DNA of 64,000 nt from Bondarzewia mesenterica (taxonomy: Eukaryota > Basidiomycota > Agaricomycetes > Russulales > Bondarzewiaceae). The stretch is taken from the NCBI GenBank assembly GCA_004802705.1, contig SGPL01000045.1, positions 16,602-80,601 of the forward strand, written 5' to 3'. Position 1 is the first letter of the stretch, and the number at the start of each line of letters is the position of its first letter. Shown piece by piece: positions 1 through 9,956 of the stretch. Below the pieces are notes generated by a model. That model was not told where the DNA came from. It searched no databases and saw only the letters and a program-made list of their open reading frames with translations. The position numbers were made by a program, and so were the translations under genes.

Positions 1-262
1 AGATGCGACACTGTAGGACGATACGAACCCAACAAGCGTACCCTTCATGTTTCACGAACTCGACGTCGTTTTCCTCGCCGAAAAGGTCGCCCATTTCTTC
101 ATCCTCGTGCGGGGCACCGTTTGTGTCCGTTGTTACAACCGGTTTCATCTCGACATCCTCGGGTACATGAGACAGAGGCAGACTCTCGGTAGGATAGTGA
201 TCGGAAACGTGAGTGTTACTAGGGCCAGTTGGCGAGGCCAACGCGCCGGCAAGAGAGGACAT
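1..262 (-). CDS. LEO1: LEO1-like PAF1-complex subunit, N-terminal fragment (gene runs off the window)
   Basis: Reading leftwards from an ATG at 262 gives an acidic, low-complexity N-terminus (starts MSSLAGALASPTGPS). It is followed by a segment rich in E and D containing GDLFGEENDVEFVKHE. An acidic stretch with a DLFG core close to the start is typical of fungal Leo1, a subunit of the nuclear PAF1 transcription-elongation complex. The diagnostic Leo1 domain lies outside the window, so the name rests on this short acidic motif only. A possible donor (GTACGC, ending at 41) and acceptor at 11 would make an implausibly short 31-nt intron; the frame also reads through to the edge. The gene diverges from the + strand gene at 987. 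Confidence 0.5.
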   Translation of the reverse strand, partial: MSSLAGALASPTGPSNTHVSDHYPTESLPLSHVPEDVEMKPVVTTDTNGAPHEDEEMGDLFGEENDVEFVKHEGYACWVRIVLQCRI

Positions 263-986
263 GGTTTGCAGCTCGAACTCGGAGATACTCCAACGGTCGA
301 GGAGGCTGAGGGGAACTTGGAATTCCGCTGCGTGGGAATAGATGACTAAGCTACTACAGCTGTACGGAGACCCTCGAGCTTGTCACCGTTGCACGCTGTA
401 TCGACGAACCCCCCTTGCCTCCCCCCGTTTGGACACATGTTTCTCAGCTACGTTCACAGGCCCTTCCGACTTTCCTCTTTTTTTCCTTTTCTACTGCGAA
501 ATTCCGTGTATCGCTTTTGATTGCTATGGGCGTTAGCGATGTACTGCCATGCATTTACCCACAGGCGTCTCTGTTGACGTCGTGACCTCCTCTATCAGGA
601 AAGAACTGCGCAAAGCCAGGCGGTAAATACATGCCGCATGCGCGCGGACTTGATTACGAGCAGCCGTTCTGGTGTGTGCAACGCCCAGGTCGTTTGTTTT
701 TTGGTCGAATATCTGGAATCTCAACCAAATCCGCCCGGTTTTCGGCTCATCCTGCTAGTCAGGGCACGGCCGGGAAGTCCCAAATTGTGTCGGCGACTTG
801 AACCATTCCTTTGGTTCGGTGACGAAGGCGGATTTCCAACCACTTATGGTCGGAGTTGGATGTATCTGTGTAACACTTTGCGTGACGCGCTTTGCACGTC
901 GCGTTCTTCCCCTTTCCCCTCCACTTAAAAAGGGACCCACAGCCTTTGATCCGCACAGCCAGCCCTCCTCCACTCTTAACCTCACA
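263..986. promoter_or_regulatory. Divergent intergenic region between LEO1-like and orphan gene
   Basis: These 724 bases separate two divergently transcribed genes and must hold both promoters. An A-rich TATA-like stretch (cttaaaaag) lies near 924-932, about 60 bases before the + strand ATG, beside pyrimidine-rich runs typical of fungal start regions. No binding site could be named. Confidence 0.4.
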
Positions 987-2399
987 ATGTCCTCCAAACA
1001 AGAGTACGTCCCCTGCTCCTTGACTCCCCTCCCCTCCCCTGACTCACCCTCCCACAGCTCCGCGTTTGACCACGCTTTCGACTTCAAGGCCGGCAACTTG
1101 TTGCTCGACGGATACCCTATGAACGATTCAAACGCATTCTTCGGTACCTCTTCCACCCAATCTCGCTCTTTGCTTTTCGGAGAGTCTCCGGAGGTGGGTC
1201 CCTCGCTGCACTATATGAGCCCTCCATCTCTTGACATCCCCTCGCCACAGGACGAGCTATACGTCCCGTCCTATGATACTATGGCCTCTCAGCAGGTCCC
1301 TCCTGTTGCTGCAACCTTCGCCACTGTAGGTATTGATGGTCCTCAGTCGCAGCAACCATGGGCTAGCCCGGCACTACTCGATGAATTGTGGGATGCGCAA
1401 ATGCCCAACACCCACTTGGGTCTTGACATCGCCAATAATTACCCCCCATTCGCTTTCCACCCTCCCGAAGACCCCCTCCCCGCCATCGACACGACTGTCT
1501 CGGGGCCGTTCACGGGTGGCATGTATTCATTGTCGCCCTCTTTGAACACCCCGGGGTACATTTCACCGTCCGCCCCAGGCTACAATTCCTCCCCCAACCA
1601 CTCCATCCGGTCGCCATCTACGCCGGGCAACACTATGCTGGGCCAGTTCGTAGCTCCCTCCCCCGATCTAACCTCACCTTTGGTCGCCACTCTTATGCGT
1701 GGCCCGGAGAGGTACATTGAGCAGATCCCTTATCACCCTTTCCCCATGACTCATTTGACTGTCATAGGGCTCTGCACATCGGGGCCGAGCCGTCTCCAAC
1801 CCGACCCCCATAAGCGCCGGCGGACGCGGGCTCCTTGTACCACAGAAGAGGTACAAACCACATACTTCCTCAGACCGACGTCGCTACGTCGAGGAGGTGC
1901 AACTCGAAGATCCCATCCCGTTCTTCGTACTGAAGCCCACTGAAGAGGGTATATCCCTCGAGGATGCGCTCCATAACCGTTTTTCACGTCTCGTCAATCG
2001 CGACGACCAGATGTTTGTCGATCGCGGTCCTTCTATCTCGGTCCGCATCAACGTGAGTCTCCTCTCTTTTAAAGATCCTTTTGCCGCCACGTATCTGACA
2101 TGCACGATGTCATGTTTAGTGGCCAGGGTACCCCCCCTTGGTCTCGCCAGATCCCCACGAGGGATTTCCGCAACCCTCCCGGGCCCATCACCCGCGCGAA
2201 GCTCGCGAAGAACGTGGCCAAGTCGGTGGCCCGCTTCATCCAAGAGCATAAGGACCGCCCGATGGAGGAGGACGGCGATCCCGCGTGGAAGGTAGGGCCT
2301 CGCGCCATCGACCTTCGCCATCTCATCTTGGTCAGGCTCGACCACGTCTCCAAGGGCAGCTGGCAAGCTCAGCTTCAGTTGATGCACCCACTGCATTGA
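987..2399 (+). CDS. Conserved Agaricomycete orphan protein with IPTRDFR/WPGY C-terminal domain
   Basis: The first about 270 residues are rich in Ser, Pro and Thr with no fold visible, like a transactivation region. Next comes a basic patch (KRRRTRAP, possible nuclear signal). The compact C-terminal domain contains EDPIPFFVLKPTEEGISL, DALHNRFSRLVNRDD, RINWPGYPPWSRQ and IPTRDFRNPPGPITRAKLAK. I recall this domain as widespread in mushrooms without a known function. Exons are 987-1836, 1874-2052 and about 2120-2399; the 37-nt first intron fits phase but is short. Starting exon 3 at TGG (2120) gives the family-like WPGYPPW but needs one C fewer in the C7 run at 2131-2137. Using the AG at 2125-2126 keeps frame without WPGY. 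The start was chosen as the first ATG after the pyrimidine-rich leader. A role as a nuclear regulator is inference. Confidence 0.72.
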
Positions 2400-5300
2400 C
2401 GCAGATGCGTCCTTGATCATGTGTTATTGTTTCGTTGGCCAATGTATCTTTCTGTCTCTGCGCTCATTCTCTCTTCCTTCTCGTCTGTCTCGATACCGGA
2501 TCGTCTTCTTGCATTGTCGCATGTCTCCGTATTCTGCAGCTCTGATTCACGCAACATCTATCTGACCGTCTCCTCATCTCTCACTGTTTTCTCATCATCT
2601 CTGACGACTTCTCCCTACTTCTTTTTGGTTTGGTTTTTTTTGGTTCGATTTCTCAGATTTGCTGTTCATTTGTCACGTTTTCGACCTTCTTCCTCTCTTC
2701 CTTTTCTTTCCGTTCATCTTGACATATCCCATCATCGACAGCCTATGAACCCGTCCGCCAGCGCACCTTGGCTCTCTCGGATGTCTCTGGGGTACAAGCC
2801 ATGGTTTTCAACGAGTGTAGCATACCCGAAATCAAAGAATCATTGTAGAACCATTTCCCGGTTGTGACTCCACGGCGTCAATGTTTTCAAGCTGGGGGCT
2901 TCAGTCAAGGTGCGGCCGGGCCGGGTACGTATAACTGTACAGCCCTGTTCCTCCCTGTACAGCCCAATATTCAAAGTTCAAGTCATGCTGTCAAGACTCA
3001 TCGATGCCTTTACTATCTAGACGCACTCAGTTCTCAGCGCTAGGAAGGGTTCCATGTCTCTTTCTCTCATGGTTCCCCCGCTGTCGGAGGGAAGAAGGAG
3101 GGGGCACTGTCGCGCGCGCTCTTTTTTTTCTTTTTTTCTCTAACCAGAAGTGAGTCCTGTGTGCAGACGCCGCGCCTCGGAGCGCCCACCGACGGCTATA
3201 GCGCCCAAAAGTGCGCCCGCGACAGGAATCGACCACCCCCCATTATATACTTATCTTATCGCAGGCACCGAGGTTTGGATCCGGTCGCCAACCACAAAAA
3301 AAAACGGCCACGGTCGNNNTCGCATTTGGGTCCGTCGCAGTCCGTCGCCCGGTTCTCTATTGTGATCGTGATCGATAATCGATCATGATCTCGTGTGAAA
3401 TCGCTCAATCGGGGTTTGTTTCTCTGTTTTCCGTCCTTTTCTTTTTTTGCTTCCGTCGTCCAGCTCAAGTTTCGCGCAAAATGCTCGGATTTTACAGAGT
3501 CGTTGATTGCATTGTTAGACCTACGCATGATACTGACTGAATGGAATGAGTTGTGAAAGGCGGTACGATGCGGCAGTGCCCAATGTTTCTGGAGTCGACG
3601 TTCCGGGGCCGCCTGCGAGCCTGTGCTGAGCGCGTGCCTACATATACATAAGATTTAATTGCGGCTCTGTGCGTGTATATGAGCTGTACGTACAACGTAT
3701 TTCTCCTGTGATTTCCATGCGATGCAGGAGGATATTAAAAACAGATACATATGAGGGCCGAGACCGCAACCTGCGAGTCACGATGATGGCAATTACCTAC
3801 GGATCCTCGGCGGATATCTGTCCTATGCTGTGAGTTCCATTGGCTGATTGTATTGATGGTACATGTGTTCAAAGCGCGATTTTGCGCAGGCTCCAAGTTC
3901 TCGCCGAGTCTTGTGTACCACAATATTATGGAGTTGTGTCACTACTGCAGGGCTCCGACCCAAAAAGGTTAAACGCAGGAGAATATTCGTCTCAGGTCTG
4001 GCCTCATCGCAGCCCCACGATCACAGCTTTCCATGGGGCCGTGGCTTGCGTATGTTCGATCGTTGTACGACCGTTGGCACAGTGCTCCGCGCCGCCAGGC
4101 GCTCTGAGGTTCGTTCGGATATTTATTTTTTCCTTTTTATTTTTTGGCTTCCATCGTTCTGGGCCTCTGTGATGGTTATCGGAGCGCGTTAGATCTGAAC
4201 CGAGAGATCCGGTAGTTCCTGACCTTACACTCGACATTTTGGCGGTGTAGATATCCGCCGGTACATATGCTTACATATGTTCATGCTGGAGGGTTTTCGA
4301 AGGGTGTCCTGTTGGGCCGTTACGTATTGTGGGGTGGATCGAGTTAGCGCGTGAGCTTACTGCTGTATGTATAATCGGCATGAAAAGGTGGCGAGGCCCG
4401 ATCTCAGTCCGACGAGTCAGTCCGAGTCATACTCAGCGTCGGTGGTTGGCTGCGCCGGACGACAATCCTCTTGCAACTTTTGTGACGAATATGCTCGGCA
4501 TAACCGGCGATGGAGAGAGAAACGGAGCAGTCATTTACGGACCCGGTGTGTTCGAGACGCCCGACAAGGGCTCCTCGTCGACCTTGCAGAGGCCTGAATA
4601 TGCCTGAATGTCGACCGTGGCCCCCATCCTAGGTCAGGGCGACCCATATGCGCAGCTGCGCTGAGAAATCTCTTCGCTACTGCTTAGCCCATCGGGCGAC
4701 GTAGGAAATAACCCCAATGATATTCGGTAAGTTGCCAATTCCCCGGACCTTGTTAGATAACAAGACGAAGGAGCTTTCTACCATCCAAGGCTCCAGCAAA
4801 AGCAATCATTTCAGCAGGGCCGGGATGTCCGTTGCTCGGCCTTCCTTCCTCCTAGGATGGTTATTGTGGTCCTCATGTGTCTGCTTGTGGCATGAAGTGA
4901 GTAAACGAGTCCGCCGAAAAGCCGCAGTCGCTTCCATTCAGTCAAACCACACAACAGGCATATGCATGCATATCCGATGATGCCTGTGCTAAGCGATTTT
5001 TTATGGTGTTGGTCAAGGATGGAATTATTAGTTCCATTTTTCTGACGTGCGGAGCCCACGAGGCTGCAGGCCTGCTCTCGGAGCGCCCCGCTCAGTACTT
5101 GGTTTGTACGGGTGTTGTACAGGCGCATGTTGATGGTCACCTGTTTTGGAAGGACGTGCGAACACATGCCAAGTTGAGCGCTTGGCGGTCAGCTTGAGCC
5201 CCAGCTTGGCGTCATTGAGGTACGCCCGCATATGCTTGCTCATTTGTTGTCCCCACTGCTACGTGTGAGTCTAGAGTCGGAGCGGCCTCTTGTAGGTTAT

Positions 5301-8300
5301 CTGTTCGGGACAGCTAGCCCCGTCCGCGCTTTCGTATTCGCTCTTGTACTCCGGAACTCACCCACGCCCGACCTGTGATTGGTATGTCAAATACTACTCC
5401 GTGCTCGTGAACGAGAGCGTTGTCTTGTTTCCTTCTTGGGTTCTAGCCATCTTGCCGCCGGACCGGTCATCTGTCTCATTCCAGCGTCCAACCAGCTAGC
5501 TGGCCAAAACGGAATTTCCCGGGGGATGCAGTCTGATTTTCTTTCACTATTTTTCTCCGTCTTTTTTCTTTGGGAAGGTTCGAACACAGACAGGCTATGG
5601 TTGTCTTTCGTGGAACGGACGCGCTTATGCTGCGCCCCCGCGATGAGCAGCTTTTGCCCTCACCAGATATTCTCCGCAGAAAAATGAGGGCGCCGCATGG
5701 CTGGTCGACACACATGCTCGATGTCCGCATCGGACTCGGTTCCCTCGCATTATTGCCTCGAACCGATACTTGGCAGCTCTCAAGATGTTCTTTCTGGAGT
5801 ATGTGGGCGTCCGCACCAGCATTCCCCTCCCTTTTCCACAGACTGGTGTTGTATTGGTAAGTAATTTCGTGCGTGGGCTCTCATGCGCCAGTTCGCCGCC
5901 TTTCCAATCGACGATTCCCAGCTACTCACCCCTTCGGCTTCGCCCCCTTCACGTCGGACGAATAGAGGAGCTTGGGGCTTTCGGCCTTGTCTATATCCCG
6001 TGGCACGCGGACAACGCTTGAGATTGAAGAGGCTTGAATCGGAATACTTATTTCTCGGATCTCAATATTCAATGGCGAGAAGCAGGTGTGTCGTATATGG
6101 AAATTGCATGTACAAGTGATGCTAACTCACCGATTGTATCTCACGGTGCTAGGAGCGGACTCAGAAGCCGTGCGCGTCGGTCGTTTCTATTTTCTGTCGC
6201 GGTTGGGCGGAGAATTCTAGTATTGTGCCCAACGAGCTTGTACATACTAGGTTTTTCGCCCACGCACTATCACATGCGACCTTAAGCCTTAGGGTATACA
6301 AGGTTCATCTGAAATTGGCCTTTCCGCGATGGCATCTCCAAGGTCCAGATTGTAGTGGACGCTGACGGGCACGAGATTGGCGTTGCAACAATGTACTCAT
6401 AATCTGTCTTTGTTTCCTTTTGTGAGTCAATAGCCAACAGCCAACAGACACAAACCTCAGGCTCTCCCCACTTTCAAGCAGTGCACTAGATACTGTGGAC
6501 CCGCGGCCGCGAAGACTCGGATGGCAGGTGATACCGCTGCCTTAAAACTTGCCCTATTGGTCGAACTGAGGCTCGCCCGCCTTGTTTTCCTCTGAGTCTG
6601 ATCTCTTCGCGTCAGACCCGTGACGATCCCCAAGATCAAAGTGACCCTTCCACTTGAACAGTTGCTGTATATGGATCAAGGATACTTTGTTTGGTTATAT
6701 AGGCACATCGAAGACCTTCCAGATTTGGTGCCCTGCATGCTATTGGTCCCTTCAAAGACTTGCCCAGAATGGTAAACTTGAACGATATGACGATGGCAAT
6801 GGTGCCGGACTGAACACTCGGCAGAGGTGGCATCTCACGAAGCGGGTCGACGAAGGTAAGTGTCCTAGTAGTATTGCCTAGTCTGTGAAGTGTCTAACAG
6901 AGGAACGCAGTCCATGTCCGCCTCCGATGAAGTAAATGGGGCTATGCGACCTGTTCATTACTATGTGGAGACTACTTACCACTTGCATTCTAGGATCTCA
7001 CGAAGTAAGACGACGGTTAAATTTACTTCCATTCAGCTTGTTGGTCTTGCTTCTTCAAAGAAGATAGCCTCAATGCGATCCTGGGTCACAGTATCGTGAG
7101 TTGTGATATTCGGGTGGCCAACTACTGTTCTGCTCCAACTTTTTCTGCCTATCTTGTCCGAAAGCTCATTCAATTCATCTTTCTTCCAACTACTGCGGGC
7201 TAGAAGCTGTAGGTATTAGTATCCATCCTTCGTCGTTCTGAAGAGAGCGCTCGCCGGCATTCAAATGGATAACCTCGACATCTCGTCCAATTTGTGGCGT
7301 ATCCATCTGATTATTTTCAGCGCCTCGAAGAGATGACGCCGCCTCTGAATGGCTGCATTACAAGAGTGAACGCCGATGATCGGGTGGATCACCCTTGGGG
7401 GTAAGTAATTCCTGTATGAACTCGTTCGGTGGAATGAGTCCAAGTACGGCCGTCGATGCTCTCCGTTTCCGGGCGTTCAACCATTGATTCGCGTCACTGT
7501 ATAACGGACTCGGAGAAATCCAGTTCCGACCCGAGGAGGCAGAACTCTTGTTCTCATGGAGATTCATGCAAGCGGAGCAGCCGCATGCTCTGGGCTTATG
7601 AGTTCTGAAGATATGAAGGTTCAGGGGCCCGAATATTAACTTTATTAGGAAGGGACATTGAGTCGGAAGACATGTAGGGACCTGCGTACGTACGTACCGA
7701 TGAATTTTGATCCGTTGTCTCATTCACCATGATGCCCCAGCTTCTCCATTGATCTCGATATCATCTGATGAACGCGAAGCCGCCGGTAGTGCATTGGCAT
7801 TTGCTATAAATCTGGCTAGCATCGTTTTTGAGTAGCTGTCAAAGTTTTGCATCTGCTGCGGACTGGTACAAAGAGAGAAACATGTCCGAAGCAACTCACT
7901 GGTCCTCTTTCTCACAAAGTGATGTTCGTGAGAGAGGCATGCACAAACCGGGATGATTGGACTGCTCTTATTGATATGAAGAGGCTCTGCTCTCCAGGCA
8001 GACGGTACCCTTGACCCTCAAAGGCTTCATTGACCCCATGTTCTCCTCATACTGGGGTGATCTGACGTCGGAACTAGGGCGGATCAGAAGGATCGCCAGA
8101 ACATAGTTGCGATCACATCAACTGCAAAGTGTAAGGCTTGTGCGGAGATGAGCGGTTCTTTTATTAGTTGGCGCCCACGAAAAAAGTCGAGACCGAGGAG
8201 AAACTTCCGAGGTACCATTGTGAAAGAACGCAACTGACATCTTGGCGTCGGGGGTTGCGACTGCGTGCGGGAAACACGTCGGAGGACAAAGTCATGATAT

Positions 8301-9956
8301 AACCTTTTTGGTCGCTGCGGGAGAAGATGGCTTTATCAAGGTTATGTATAGCTCCGGTGACGAATATATTGATCCTACTGTACCAGTCGGCGGGTTGCGC
8401 TTGCTTCACGAAATATGGCCCACAACGATAGGACATCATGGTTTGATCGGTACGGATCGGTTATTGTGCCTGCGCTATGAATACGCTGGAAGGGGAATCT
8501 GAATTGAATCAACGCTAGTGGGACCTCTGGCAAACGGCGTGGTGCCGTCAATCTTTACAATCAGGACGATGGAGCTCTCACCGGTCGTCGTGAAACCACC
8601 GATCCCGATATTTTGGGACGGACCAGACTGACATGACGAGTCAGCCACGTCAAAGACGCAGTAACCCGTATCAGGGTGGTGATCGTGAAATGAGTCTGCA
8701 CAGCTCGATGTTGGTTTGGCTTCCGGTTGGCTGATCATGCAGTTTGAGACGAATTCTCGACCCGTGTCAAACAGTTGTACTATGGATAGAACATCGTTTA
8801 GAACATGACTGCGTAGAGCTGACAGTCGTGTCTATACGGACCTCTGATTCCATAACTTCGTATACTCTCTCGGAATGCGCTAGATGCGGGGATTGAAGCT
8901 CGCCGGCACTAGGACACTGTGGTATGGCCTAGTGTTGGTTGTTCCACAACACCATGGACCAAGCCAGGAGATGTCCGAACTGACAGTCGCCATGATCGGT
9001 CGACAAATTGCAACCGTCGTCCCAAAGAGCCTGGCAGAAAAACGACGGTGCATAGCATTCTCTGTCATCCAAAGGAAGAACAGGGATTCAAGTCGCTGTT
9101 CCGAGCCCTGGTTCCTAGGGCAGCCTAAACCATTAGATACTGGCAACTCCAGTTGCAATTATCAGCAAGTTCATGAGGACTCGATCGGTCCTTACTACTT
9201 AGACTAAAGAGGTCAATGCTCAGTGGACCAGCGCGCGTGTTGTAACACCGCATGATAAAGATTTTTGTTGATGACTCACTTTCAATGGGTAAAGGCATCA
9301 ATGTATCATCGCGTGAATTGATTTTTTTTTTGGCCGTTCGTCGATGCTCGCAGTAATTCGCAAAGTCGCATTTCGAAGGAACACGTTCAATCGGATGACT
9401 AATACATAAGAGGTGCCTCCGCGGATCAGCGGATGATCGATGACTCAGTCCGAACTCACTGGCCGCGGGCAACCACGGTGGCCGCCGTATAGTACCATCC
9501 TCAGGCTTGAGTCTCTTTCCGCAGAACTTCACGGGCGGCAGTGACCTATTTTCCAGCTTTCTAGACGCAACTTACCCGTTGCTCAGTGGCTTAATCTAGC
9601 GCAGGACGTGACGTTTCCGAGAGCGCTTTACCATCTGAGCTCATGAAGGTCAGTTCTACTAGCTACTACATAGCTACCTCCAAGAAAATGATCCATCTCC
9701 TTCTGAGCGGCGGCGAGTATGTTCAATTGTCAGTACGGCTCGAAGTTCCAGGTGAGCGTTCTTGGTATCACCCAAAAAGGTTCAGAGCCATTCAGAGCAT
9801 CCATGCCATGCCAAAAATAGCACCGCAATCTTGTTTCCGCATCGCTACAGCATCTCAAAGACCCGAGTTTCACGTTGGTGCGTCGTAATGCTCTTGATTT
9901 GCAATTCTGTCCTCATGCACCTTAAAAGTTGAGGATATAACGTTTCTTCTACAATC
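2400..9956. other. 7.5-kb gene-poor stretch with protein-like fragments only
   Basis: No convincing gene was found. 2400-2900 is pyrimidine-rich and probably 3'UTR and terminator of the orphan gene. Between about 5.76 and 6.75 kb the + strand holds short protein-like pieces broken by stops: one near 5770-5860 (ALKMFFLEYVGV), one near 6310-6390 (KVQIVVDADGHEIGV) and one near 6630-6770 (IKVTLPLEQLLYMDQGYF). A minus-strand piece sits near 8475-8640 (SSIVLIVKIDGT). They could be exons of an unrecognised gene or a decayed one. No transposon ORF, terminal repeats or tRNA were recognised. Three Ns occur at 3317-3319. Confidence 0.45.
3364..3390. repeat. 13-bp near-perfect inverted repeat
   Basis: Arms gatcgtgatcgat (3364-3376) and atcgatcatgatc (3378-3390) are reverse complements with one mismatch and a single-base centre. 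It lies in gene-poor DNA and could be a binding site or chance. Confidence 0.6.

Noticed and set aside
2421..2867. 148-codon Ser/Phe-rich + strand frame after the orphan gene
   Set aside because: Arises from pyrimidine-rich 3'UTR sequence; lacks splice pattern and domain character.
9620..9656. tRNA-like 5' half on the minus strand (gagctcagatggtaaagcgc)
   Set aside because: It resembles a tRNA box A and D-arm, but no anticodon stem, box B or acceptor pairing follows within tRNA distance. Probably chance or an old fragment.
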